This document shows, piece by piece, positions 1-8,309 of a DNA stretch of 64,000 nucleotides; positions within the stretch are counted from its first letter, which is position 1; every line of letters begins with the position of its first letter. The position numbers and the translations under genes are program-made. The DNA comes from Arthrobacter sp. KBS0703 (GTDB taxonomy: Bacteria > Actinomycetota > Actinomycetes > Actinomycetales > Micrococcaceae): NCBI RefSeq assembly GCF_002008315.2, contig NZ_MVDG02000001.1:1922001-1986000 (forward strand), written 5' to 3'. The notes below the pieces were generated by a model. It had not been told where the DNA came from and searched no databases. It saw only the letters and a program-made list of their open reading frames with translations.

Positions 1-300
1 TACGGGTGCCCCAGATATCGAGGCTGAGGTCTTCCCAGGACTGAATGAACGTCTGCCCGGTGGAGACCACCTTGCCGACCACGATGCCCGGGGTGCCTGT
101 CACGCCGAGGCGCTCGGCCGTGGCTTTCGCGCCCTCTCGGAGAACGCGGCCAGGGATTTACCGCGCCCCAGGTACTGGGCGGCCTTTTCGACGCGGGCCC
201 GCTTGCTCGCGCCCTTCTTCCAGGCCCCGAGTACAACGATGGCCAGGACCACGACCATGCCGGCCATGAGGGCGGCCGCGACGGTGGACTGGACGGGCAT
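1..300 (-). pseudogene. TraG/VirD4-like conjugation protein, N-terminal part, frameshifted and cut by window edge
   Basis: The minus-strand reading starts at 300 with a short N-terminus and a hydrophobic segment (about residues 8-26: alternating Ala, Val, Met, Leu), then a basic stretch ending GRGKSLAAFSE. Around 130-145 the frame shifts, and the next frame continues KATAERLGVTGTPGIVVGK, then SWEDLSLDIWGTR at the edge. This order resembles the region just before the Walker A motif of actinobacterial TraG/VirD4-type coupling ATPases, which pump DNA during conjugation. That match is from memory of the family. The ATPase domain itself would lie outside the window, so the call is tentative. The shift may be real decay or a sequencing error. 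Confidence 0.45.
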
Positions 301-940
301 CCTACCGGAGACATCCGGGGAGCCGGGTACGTTGCCTCATCTGAAAAGATCCGGGAACGACCGGGCCGTGGACATCCTTGAGGGATGGGACTGACGATGA
401 GCCAGCGGAAGGCTGTCACCCCCTGATCAATCAAGGACTGTTGAGCCGCTTCCACCTCAGCGAGAGCTTGAGCTTGCCGTCGCTTCACAAGTTCGTCTTG
501 CGCGGCCGTAACCTCGGCAAGAGCACCAGCCCTCCCTTAGCCTCTTAGCTCGTCTGGGCGGCCTTGACTTCAGCGAGGGCGTCAGTCCTCCCTTTTTCCA
601 CGAGTGAGTCCCGGAAGCTCCGTCTATTAAATCGCATTTCGAAGACCATACCCCACCCTTTTCGCCAACGAGGATTCCAGACGCTGAAGTCTAAAATGAC
701 GACAAGCAGGATCCCGCCACTCACCGCTTTCTGCCAGCCGTCGAAGACGGTCTCGGCGCTCCACTCGCTGGCCGGCTGAGTGTGGAGTCCCAGTAAGTTT
801 CAGCGATGCGCTCGGGGTCCATGGGGATGGCGGGGCCGACTGACCACTTTGGCCGGATGCGCCGAGAAAGAGGCGCGCACCGCACGCGCCATGTTCACGC
901 CATCCCCTCCGGGACAAGCGCTAAGGAAGCCGGCCACGGT
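301..940. other. Gene-poor stretch with a decayed coiled-coil repeat
   Basis: No intact gene is supported here. On the minus strand at about 440-590 three related blocks read ALAEVxAAQ-like peptides, so this is a relic of a repetitive helical protein (see the repeat feature). The rest, 600-940, shows no convincing coding signal on either strand. Confidence 0.5.
436..592 (-). repeat. Three imperfect tandem repeats of about 57 bp encoding ALAEVxAAQ
   Basis: The plus-strand blocks beginning acctcagcgagagc (454), acctcggcaagagc (511) and acttcagcgagggc (567) are spaced 57 and 56 bases apart. Read on the minus strand they give ALAEVEAAQ, LAEVTAAQ and ALAEVKAAQ separated by charged residues, that is a 19-residue helical repeat. 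The 56-base step and an in-frame stop show it is no longer translated as one protein. Confidence 0.6.
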
Positions 941-2398
941 TCAACGGGCTGCATCAGCGGCATTGATTCCGGTGCTTACATCTAAACAGAGGTCCCACGG
1001 GAGCGATGGGAGAGCGATTCTCCGTTCAGCCTGGTGGGATCGGGAGAGGGTTCCACCGACGAGGCTGGCCGTGTTGGTGGCGAGAATGACTTCGTTCTGG
1101 TCCACGATGCACGTGTTGGGCGGCAGGGACCGCAGGAACGGGGCGAATTCAGCCTGGAGGCGGCTGACGAGGACGTCTACGGCAGCGACGCCTGTCATCT
1201 TGCCCACCCTCGTGACACGTTTGGTGAACGTGACGACGTGCTCGTTGGTTCCGAGGGCGTCGATGTAGGCATTGCTGGCGTGGATCTTGTCATCGTCGTC
1301 GTCCGCGGGCCACCATGGCGCTGTCGAGTAGTCGTAGAACTCCGGGCCCATTTCAAATTCGAACCGCTGCGGCGATTCCGGGCCCGACGGGAGGTAGCAC
1401 CAGATGGAGCCCGGTTTGCCGAAGTAGGATGGATCGGCCACGAATCCCGTCCCGTATAGTGCAGGCATGGCCTTCAGGTTCTGGCGCGCTACGTCGTAGA
1501 CGCTCTCCAACTCGTTCAGCGTGCCGCTCTTTGCGCGGTCAAGGTCGGCTTGGGCGGCTTCCTCGACGGTGCGGATCGACGCGGCCACAGTCCCTTCGAA
1601 GCTCACAGCGAACGATTCGACGGCAGAAACTGCGCTATCGATGCCTTCGTTTCCGGGCGGCGAGTCTGGTGACGAAGGTTCCATGGACATCCGCAGATCG
1701 ATGAGGCGGTTCATGTCCTGGCGCACATGGCCTTCGGCGAGGTCTCGGGCACGAGTTGTGTCCCCGGCTCGTATGGCGTCCACGATCATCCCGTGCTCTT
1801 TCGCCGCCGCGCTTCGGCGGTCAGAAGCGCTGGCCCATACCAATGCCCCGACCTCGGCCTGCATCGCAATCTCCTGGCGGGTGAACAGGACGGATCCCGA
1901 TGTGGCCGCAAGCTGTATGTGGAACCTACTGTCCGCTCGAGTCATTTCAGCGGGCGTTTGCGCCGTCTCGATCATTGCCGCCATCGAAGCGAGGCGCGCG
2001 ATGGAGACCTGCTGCGATCGGCCGGCCGCCGCCGTCGCGGCTGAACCGGCCAGGAAGGCCCGGTATTCTCGGATGTCGCGCAGATCCTCAAGGGAGTACG
2101 CGGCAAGGGTGTCCCGCTGGGCCTTGGCGATGTCTCCAGTATTCGCCCTCACGAAGCTTCCGCCGCCCTTGCCACGTCTTGTTTCCAGAAGCCCCAGATG
2201 ACGAAGTTCGGCGAGGGCGGTTCGCAGGGTCATGGTGGAGACTCGCATCCTTGCCGCGAGCTCGCTTTCGCTAGGAAGCTGGACTCCGTCTTCGAGTACG
2301 CCCAGCTCGATCGAATGACGGAGTCGAAGGGCGATCTCCTCACCACGTTCGGCAGTCTCCAACGGAGCGAATGCGAGTCGCTCTCTCCAGGTGGCCAT
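941..2398 (-). CDS. GntR/FCD regulator with C-terminal Cache-like sensor domain
   Basis: This 485-residue protein is about twice the length of an ordinary FadR-type regulator. Residues about 15-85 form a GntR winged helix (LPSESELAARMRVSTMTLR). Residues about 95-215 look like the all-helical FCD ligand domain (DLRDIREYRAFLAG; DSRFHIQLAATSGS). Residues about 255-475 add a second module: a helix rich in Glu/Ala, then WWPADDDDDKIHASNAYID and a GVAAVDVLVSRL segment, a layout like extracytoplasmic Cache/PDC ligand domains. No membrane segment is visible, so a cytoplasmic sensor fused to a transcription factor is inferred. A palindrome just upstream (2443-2460) suits autoregulation. The DNA-binding part is secure; the Cache call is by pattern only and the ligand is unknown. 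Confidence 0.75.
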   Translation of the reverse strand: MATWRERLAFAPLETAERGEEIALRLRHSIELGVLEDGVQLPSESELAARMRVSTMTLRTALAELRHLGLLETRRGKGGGSFVRANTGDIAKAQRDTLAAYSLEDLRDIREYRAFLAGSAATAAAGRSQQVSIARLASMAAMIETAQTPAEMTRADSRFHIQLAATSGSVLFTRQEIAMQAEVGALVWASASDRRSAAAKEHGMIVDAIRAGDTTRARDLAEGHVRQDMNRLIDLRMSMEPSSPDSPPGNEGIDSAVSAVESFAVSFEGTVAASIRTVEEAAQADLDRAKSGTLNELESVYDVARQNLKAMPALYGTGFVADPSYFGKPGSIWCYLPSGPESPQRFEFEMGPEFYDYSTAPWWPADDDDDKIHASNAYIDALGTNEHVVTFTKRVTRVGKMTGVAAVDVLVSRLQAEFAPFLRSLPPNTCIVDQNEVILATNTASLVGGTLSRSHQAERRIALPSLPWDLCLDVSTGINAADAAR

Positions 2399-2442
2399 GG
2401 CTCACGCTCCTGAAACGGTATAGATGATAATTGAAAACTTTG

Positions 2443-2475
2443 ACATCTAATCTTAGATGTCCATTGACATCTAAC
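2443..2475. promoter_or_regulatory. Palindromic operator with extra half-site before the GntR-Cache gene
   Basis: The sequence acatctaa-tc-ttagatgt (2443-2460) is a perfect 8+8 palindrome, followed at 2466-2475 by another gacatctaac half-site. It lies 45-77 bases upstream of the regulator start, in an unusually AT-rich stretch shared with the oppositely oriented small ORFs that begin at 2556. GntR-family proteins bind such short palindromes; binding here is inferred. Confidence 0.55.
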
Positions 2476-2555
2476 ATTGAAGGTCTAAATTTAAGTGTAT
2501 CAGAAGGGGGAAGAGTCCCCGACCACTTCGATCGTCAGCCAAGGAGTCATTGGTC

Positions 2556-2933
2556 ATGTTGGATAGCACGGATGTCGTCCACATCTGGCACCGAGCCGGA
2601 AATCCGACGCCGGTCGATCGCCTCAGCCTCTATGCACAGGCGCTTACAGCGGATTGCCCGATCGGCGCCTACCGGACATTGAGCGATGCGCAGGAAGACA
2701 TGGCGATCCTCGTCCTGTTCCGCGTGGACCGCCCCCGCGCGACAATTGCTTCCCTCCACCAGGTGCCCCCTCTGGCCCTCTCTGGCTACCACCAGTTGCT
2801 CCACGACCTCGCCCGCGAAGGGCTCGGGCCAGGCGGTGGATTCCGCGGCGTAGGTGCCCGCTTCGGTCATTCGCCCGACAGCGCCCGCCACCAACGCGTG
2901 GACACCCCCGCTTTCAGGGGAGGTCAACTGTGA
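2556..2933 (+). CDS. Hypothetical small protein (125 aa)
   Basis: The ATG at 2556 follows a good ribosome site, aaggag at 2541-2546, and the reading ends at 2933 in a tgtga that overlaps a GTG start of the next ORF. The first half (MLDSTDVVHIWHRAGNPTPV; AILVLFRVDRPRATIASLHQ) looks like a globular protein. The second half is Gly/Arg-rich and less protein-like, so a frameshift inside is possible. No family recognised. It is divergent from the GntR-Cache regulator and may be under its control. Confidence 0.35.
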   Translation: MLDSTDVVHIWHRAGNPTPVDRLSLYAQALTADCPIGAYRTLSDAQEDMAILVLFRVDRPRATIASLHQVPPLALSGYHQLLHDLAREGLGPGGGFRGVGARFGHSPDSARHQRVDTPAFRGGQL

Positions 2934-3091
2934 AGCGCCGCAGCTCCGGAGTCATCATCCCCCCGTTCGCCCTCAGCGGTACACGCACCCAGACGATCCT
3001 CCCCCAATTGCCGGCGCTGGTGCGAGCCCGGGCCAACAACCCGGAAGCTTGGGATGCGCTCATGCGTGAACTCGACGCCGACTTTACCTGA
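2930..3091 (+). CDS. Hypothetical tiny protein (53 aa), translationally coupled
   Basis: A GTG start at 2930 overlaps the stop of the preceding ORF (GTGA), with ggggagg at 2917-2923 as ribosome site. The product starts KRRSSGVIIPPFALSG and ends in a charged helix (NNPEAWDALMRELDADFT). No family recognised. The overlap and ribosome site argue that it is translated. Confidence 0.35.
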   Translation: MKRRSSGVIIPPFALSGTRTQTILPQLPALVRARANNPEAWDALMRELDADFT

Positions 3092-3124
3092 AAGCGCACG
3101 AACACTATGGAAAGGAACGACGGG

Positions 3125-3271
3125 ATGGGTCGGGATGAAGCCTTTGCACTTTGCCCCTCCGACTCCTATGTGGAGTTCTACGGGAAGCAATGGCTGATCG
3201 TTCCGTTTGCACCTGTCGAACAGCCGCCATTCTTTGTTTGTAAGCCAGGCCCTCAAATTTCCCACGCCTGA
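3125..3271 (+). CDS. Possible tiny protein (48 aa)
   Basis: An ATG at 3125 lies 8 bases after aaagga. The product reads MGRDEAFALCPSDSYVEFYG and continues with aromatic and proline-rich residues to a TGA at 3269-3271. A start at 3107 would add six residues. No family recognised. It could be a piece of a larger broken gene continuing into the META fragment that follows. Confidence 0.25.
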   Translation: MGRDEAFALCPSDSYVEFYGKQWLIVPFAPVEQPPFFVCKPGPQISHA

Positions 3272-3592
3272 GAATCTTCCGGGCGCCGCCTGGTCTGGGT
3301 AGTCCTCACAAGGGGCGCTCTTACGGGTCACGGCCCGTTGGAATCCGCGGGCGTTGACCTTCAACTGAGCGTCCAAGACAAATGCGGACCCTTCAGTGGT
3401 CCCGTGACCATAGCCGGGACCACCATGACCGTCGGAGAACTCGCGACGGGTGCGGTGGGATGCGACGGTGACCTCCATGCACAACACATGTGGCTCCTTG
3501 TATTTCTCAAGCGTCCCATCGACATGACATTTAATCGGGACGTACTCATCTGGAAGAGCGGACCAGACACTCTCCGTATTAATAAGGAGTAA
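3272..3592 (+). pseudogene. META/HslJ-like domain remnant
   Basis: The open frame runs from just after the stop at 3269-3271. From about 3362 it reads a pattern typical of META domains: CGPFSGPVTIAGTTMTVGEL, then a Gly-Cys pair (GAVGCDGDL), an aromatic stretch and a final SGPDTLRINKE. In this family the domain is a small secreted or lipoprotein module, often two in tandem. No signal peptide or credible start is present; the only starts are internal TTG codons. A neighbouring frame upstream (PENLPGAAWSG) looks like the lost first part of the domain. This is a truncated, probably dead gene. Confidence 0.5.
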
Positions 3593-3837
3593 CCGTTCCC
3601 CGGTTTTGCACATCACCCCAAGGGCGGTGTCTATTCCGGGGTTCCCCCGCTGGTCACTGGTTCCGTTGCATCCATGGAATGCCAGATCGAGAACGTCACC
3701 AGGGCCGGCGATCACGACTTCGTCGTGGCAGGTGTCCTCGGGCCAAACACAGGTAACACCAGAGATCCCCCTCGTCTTCCAAAACCACGAATTCGCGGGC
3801 CTCCGCCCCTGCTACCGCCGGTCAGCCACCCGTGCGG

Positions 3838-4518
3838 TTACATCCCGCCGGAATCGGCCACTGTTCCTTGCTCGAGCGCCGCAGTGATCGCCTCCGGGGA
3901 TGGTAGCGCGGCCCGCTCCTCCGGCATAAGGGAGTCATATGTGTACGAGCTGATGGCGACAGGCTGGGATGAGCCGTCCAGTGCGTACCTCACCGTGGGT
4001 TCGTGTTTTGAACGGCAAACAAGGATTCCCACCGTTGGGGCCGTGCCCGGGAACCTGACTGGGTTGTTCACGGCCGCGACATAAAATTTGAGCTGTCCCA
4101 AGTGTTCGGGCCTGCATTATCCTGCCTTAATCTCCACGACCACAAATCTGTTGGTGGGTACGTGCACCGGGAGGAGGTCGATGTAGAAGTTCTCGCCTTC
4201 TACATCGAGGTGATACTGGCGGGCCATAGAAGCAAACCCCCGGCCGAAGTCTGGCAGCGTTTGGGACATGCGCTGTGTCATGGCCAGTTCCTGAGGAATC
4301 CTACCCAATCCGGCACCACTACGACTCGATCCGAAGCCCAAAGTGTGTGCGATGTACACACACCATTGGGCCAGTTCAGAGCATTGCCGTAGCATCAGAT
4401 GCCCTCTGGCACGGCGAACAAGGATCCGATATCGGCGCCGAAGGATCAGCCAAAACTGCTTGATCCATTCGAAAGCTGCCTCGAACGCAAGTAGACTCCT
4501 CAAGACATCCACCACCAC
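3838..4518 (-). pseudogene. DUF1016/YhcG-type PD-(D/E)XK nuclease, interrupted by a stop codon
   Basis: Reading on the minus strand, 4518-4117 ends in DFGRGFASMARQYHLDVEGE, then NFYIDLLPVH and FVVVEIKAG. This is the nuclease core of the DUF1016/YhcG family: conserved Asp in FYIDLL and the E-x-K pair. A TAA at 4117-4119 interrupts the frame, which resumes in the same phase with RPEHLGQLKFYVAAVN, APTVGILVCRSK and TVRYAL down to 3838. Those are the expected family C-terminal motifs. The N-terminal domain of the family (usual length about 350 aa) is missing or unrecognisable. The family is found in defence islands and mobile elements. The gene looks inactivated by a nonsense change plus N-terminal loss. 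Confidence 0.7.
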
Positions 4519-4565
4519 CCCGCACGGCCGCTAGCAGCACGGGAACGCATTACTGAAAGGACACC

Positions 4566-4916
4566 ATGGAACTGCTGTGGGAAATCGCAGGCTGGGCAGG
4601 GGCGGTTGCGATCCTAAGTGCATATCTGGCTGTCTCCATGGGCTGGGTGAAGGCGGGCAAGCGCTTCCAGACCGCAAACCTCCTCGGTGCTTGTGCCTTC
4701 ATTGTCAACGGCGCATTCCACGAAGCATGGCCCTCCGTGGTGACGAATATAGCGTGGTTCCTCATTTCCGCCGTCGCGCTTCTTCGCATGCGTTCGGCAG
4801 GCCAGCAGCCCGAGGCAGCCGTTGATACCCAGACGGTTCAATTCCCCGGCCTTCCTGACACAACCTGCCACCTAGCAGTTGCTGAGACCCTCACTGGTTC
4901 CGCTTACGGCGATTGA
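4566..4916 (+). CDS. CBU_0592-type small membrane protein
   Basis: The 116-residue product starts at an ATG eight bases after gaaagga. It has three hydrophobic segments (about residues 3-22, 33-52 and 55-74) with the pattern GWxGAxxILxAY, GKRFQTANLLGACAFIVNG, SVVTNIAWFLISAVALLR. This matches the CBU_0592 family of small integral membrane proteins, which has no established role. The tail after residue 80 is polar and variable. It appears intact among decayed neighbours and is likely monocistronic. Confidence 0.75.
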   Translation: MELLWEIAGWAGAVAILSAYLAVSMGWVKAGKRFQTANLLGACAFIVNGAFHEAWPSVVTNIAWFLISAVALLRMRSAGQQPEAAVDTQTVQFPGLPDTTCHLAVAETLTGSAYGD

Positions 4917-5298
4917 CGGACAACGTCCACTTGGATGATCCGGACCCTCCTTTGATCTACCGGTGACGCACGGCGAGTGCCTGACCGGCCGGCTGCCGGA
5001 GGTGTTCTGCGGCTTCAGCCGCTCGCCGAGCCCGTTCCCTATCCGACGGCGTGCTCGTCACAGGCATTAGGCGATCACACCGATTCTGCCAGTGGCGACC
5101 CTGATGCGGTGTGACGTTCACGTTTCCCCCGGGTATGGATGGATCCCGTCCTCCTGGAATCCGATGGCTGCGTCAGACGAGATGCGGTTCAACTCCTTGC
5201 GCGAAGGGCCGAGTCATCACAGCGCTTGGGCCAGTTACCGAATTTACGAGCCCACTGCCTGCCCTCCGCGAAGGGCACCTATCGTTTGCGCCAAGTGT
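4917..5298. other. Intergenic stretch before the IS21-like element
   Basis: No gene is supported. Several short open frames exist in all phases with no ribosome site or recognisable motif. Confidence 0.4.
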
Positions 5299-5317
5299 TG
5301 TCTGACTATGGCAGTTT

Positions 5318-5375
5318 GATTCAGGACCGGTGTGACGGCTTGAATCAGGACCACCCGCGACTTGCCGGTTGCTTG
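5318..5375 (+). repeat. Left inverted end of the IS21-like element
   Basis: This block contains gattcaggaccggtg and gacggcttgaatcaggacca, then cccgcga and gccggttgcttg. It pairs with the inverse of 10389-10447 over its length. The internal repeated motif recurs at 5382, as expected of IstA binding sites. Confidence 0.75.
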
Positions 5376-5444
5376 TGACGGTTTGAGTCAGGACCACTCC
5401 AGTGTTGCTTTCATCTGTTGAGAGCGAGCATCGGGAGGTCCCGG

Positions 5445-7124
5445 ATGAGGGTGCGCATGGAGCTGTTTGCCAAGATCCGCCGAGACGCCCGCGTGGAGGG
5501 CATGTCGATCCGCGGGCTGGCAAAGCGGTACCAAGTCGGCAGGGACACCGTCCGACAGGCCTTGTCGGAATCATGTCCCGCCAGCCCGGAGGAAACCGGT
5601 GAGGTCATCACCCAGGCTGGATCCGTTCAAACCAGCCATCGACGCGATGCTGACAGCGGACACCACAGCGCAGAGAAAGCAGCGCCATACCGCCCGCAGG
5701 GTCCTGGCCCGGCTGATCGAGGAGCACGGCGCGGAGGAGCTCTCGTATTCGACGGTGCGTGACTACGTGCGGGTCCGCCGCGCGCAGATCGATGTGGAAG
5801 CCGCCCGCCGGGTTGAAGTGTTCGTGCCGCAGGAGCACGGACCCGGCGCTGAAGCCGAGGTGGATTTCGATGAGCTCTGGGTGGTGCTCAATGGTGTGAA
5901 GACGAAGTGCCACATGTTCGTCTTCCGGCTCTCCCAATCAGGCAAAGCCATTCACCGGATCTATCCCACGCAGGCTCAGGAAGCGTTCTTGGAAGGCCAT
6001 ATCGAGGCGTTCAACGAGATCGGGGGCGTGCCGGTCAGGCACATCCGTTATGACAATCTCACCAGCGCCGTGACGGCTGTGGTGTTTGGGCAGAGCCGGC
6101 AGCGGCAGGAGAACGACCGGTGGGTGCTGTTCAAATCGCATTATGGCTTTTGATGCGTTCTACTACCAGCCCGGCATTGCTGGGGCGCACGAAAAGGGTG
6201 GGGTGGAGGGTGAAGTGGGTTGGTTCCGCCGGAACCGGCTCTCCCCGATGCCGGTCGCTGAGTCGCTGAAAGAACTCAACGACCGCATCCGTGCGTGGGA
6301 AGCCGAAGATGAGCACCGGCGGATCATGGACAGAATCCACACGATCGGTCAGGACATCGCCAAGAAACAGCCGTCCCCGGCGCCGTTGCCAGCAGAGGAG
6401 TTTGATCCTGGCCTGGTGCTCCATCCGACTGTGGACAGGTCTTCGCTGATTACCGTGCGGATGGTGAAGTATTCCGTTCCGGCGCGGTTCATCGGCCAGA
6501 AAGTCCGGGTTTCCTTGCGGGCATCCGAGGTCGTGGTTTTCGACAGTCGGGCTGTGGTGGCCCGGCATCCGCGCGTGGCGGCCCGGTCCGGGCAGTCGGT
6601 CCAGCTGGACCACTACCTCGAGGTCCCCAAAACCAAACCGGGTGCCTTGCCCGGTTCCACCGCGCTGGCCCGGGCCCGGCAGTCCGGGACGTTCACCAGT
6701 GCCCACGAGGCCTTTTTGGGCTGCCTCCCGCCGTGTCAATGGCGACGCCGAGGGGACCCGGGAGCTCATCGACGTCCTGCTGCTTCACCGGTCCATGGAC
6801 GCCGGAGACATCCAGGCAGGGATCGCCGCAGCGCTGGGCGTGGGAGCTGTCAGTGCAGATGTCGTCGCGGTCGAGGCCCGCAGACACGCAACGTCGTCTG
6901 CCTGGGGTTGGTCCGATTCAGACCGTCGTCCGGGCGCTTTTACTGAAGTAAATGTGCAACGGGTTGTCAGCCTGACTCAACGCCGGCTCATGGACCCCGC
7001 AGCGGTCATCGCGGGACTCCCACCCGATACGCGTCCGCTTCCATCGATCGGCGCTTATGACGAGCTGCTGATCAAACGCACCGAGCATTCTGCCGGAACA
7101 CCGTCGAAGGAGAACATCTCATGA
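5445..7124 (+). pseudogene. istA: IS21 transposase IstA, broken by three frameshifts
   Basis: An ATG at 5445 with gggagg upstream begins MRVRMELFAKIRRDARVEGM and a helix-turn-helix (GLAKRYQVGRDTVRQAL). The frame must change at about 5575, about 6150 (a run of T) and about 6720 (a run of T) to keep family homology. Across the shifts the DDE catalytic pattern is present: EVDFDELWV, RHIRYDNLTSAV and HEKGGVEGEVGWFRRN. The end overlaps istB by four bases (ATGA), as usual for the family. Two of the shifts lie at homopolymers, so sequencing error is possible; if real, the transposase is dead. Confidence 0.85.
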
Positions 7125-7933
7125 GCCCCACCGCGCCAGCCACCACGATCACTCCGACCCTGCGCCGACGCCGCGGCCTGACCGAACAGGCCGCCGTCGC
7201 AGCCGTGGATCAGGCTTGCCGCCGGCTGCGCCTGCCCACCGTCCGGGCGGTCCTGGACGAAGCACTAGGCGTCGCCAGGAAAGAGCAACTCTCCTACCAG
7301 GGGTTCCTGGCCGAGCTACCGCTGGCCGAAAGCGACGACCGGGACCGGCGCTCCTCGATCCGCCGCGTCAAAACCGCGAATTTCCCGCGGGACAAATGGC
7401 TCGGCGACTTCGATTTCGACGCGAACCAGAACATCAACCCCGCCACCATCCACACCCTGGCGTCCGGTGACTGGATCCGCAAAGGCGCACCCCTGTGCCT
7501 CATCGGAGACTCAGGGACCGGCAAATCACACCTGCTCATCGGCCTCGGCACCGCCGCCGCGGAAAAGGGCTACCGGGTCAAATACACCCTCGCCACTCGC
7601 CTGGTGAACGAACTCGTCGAAGCAGCGGACGACAAGATGCTGGCCAAGACCATCGCCCGCTACGGCCGCGTCGACCTGCTGTGCATCGACGAGCTGGGCT
7701 ATATGGAACTCGACCGCGGCGGAGCCGAACTGCTGTTCCAAGTCCTCACCGAACGGGAAGAAAAGAACTCCATCGCCATCGCGTCGAACGAATCATTCTC
7801 CGGCTGGACCAAAACCTTCACCGACCCACGCCTTTGCGCCGCGATCGTAGACCGTCTCACCTTCAATGGCACCATCATCGAAACCGGCACAGACTCCTAC
7901 CGACTCGCCCACACCATTGCCCAACACGCTTAG
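7121..7933 (+). CDS. istB: IS21 helper ATPase IstB
   Basis: This is an intact 270-residue AAA+ ATPase of normal length for the family. Walker A is GDSGTGKSHLLIGLG (about residue 128) and Walker B is DLLCIDELGYM (about residue 186). IstB proteins help the IstA transposase choose target DNA. It is coupled to istA through an ATGA overlap. Since istA is frameshifted, it may have no working partner here. Confidence 0.93.
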   Translation: MSPTAPATTITPTLRRRRGLTEQAAVAAVDQACRRLRLPTVRAVLDEALGVARKEQLSYQGFLAELPLAESDDRDRRSSIRRVKTANFPRDKWLGDFDFDANQNINPATIHTLASGDWIRKGAPLCLIGDSGTGKSHLLIGLGTAAAEKGYRVKYTLATRLVNELVEAADDKMLAKTIARYGRVDLLCIDELGYMELDRGGAELLFQVLTEREEKNSIAIASNESFSGWTKTFTDPRLCAAIVDRLTFNGTIIETGTDSYRLAHTIAQHA

Positions 7934-8309
7934 CCCTCCAACGCAATTCCCGCCTGACGGAAGTTTGGGGCTTGCCTGCAGTCGGGGATCGGCTTCCATC
8001 GTGAACCCCACAGCATCAGAGGACTTGCGGCGACCTCGTCCAATTTGTTGGTGATCTGAGCAGGCGAATATCAACGAAGGAGGGTATAGCTTCGACTAGG
8101 ACTTCCGTGCCGTCCGCAGTAAAGCCATTACGACGATAAAAGGCCTGCGCTCGAGAATTATCTTGCAATCAACCATCCCGCGACTTCTGTGCCTGCTTGA
8201 CGTATCTGATCCTTCCTCCGAGGAGGCACCCAAAGCGCGAATTTGCCAACTGACAATGATCCGCCCGAGGGCCTTAGCTCTGACTCGAAGTCACCGTGCG
8301 GTCCCGGTG
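7934..8309. other. Junction region after istB with a GNAT relic
   Basis: Apart from the acetyltransferase remnant listed separately, no gene is supported between istB and the end of the MFS gene. No IS21 right end is seen here, where one would be expected. Confidence 0.5.
8040..8190 (-). pseudogene. GNAT N-acetyltransferase C-terminal remnant
   Basis: The minus strand reads AGWLIAR, then after a one-base shift DNSRAQAFYRRNGF and TADGTEVLVEAIPS. The N-x-x-A-x-x-FYxxxGF pattern is the hallmark of the last part of GNAT acetyltransferases. No start or acetyl-CoA binding loop is present, so this is a fragment. Confidence 0.6.

Noticed and set aside
2924..3715. A 263-residue minus-strand open frame
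   Set aside because: It overlaps the plus-strand small ORFs and META fragment, has no ribosome site or motif, and its residue mix (many His, Gly, Arg) looks like an antisense shadow.
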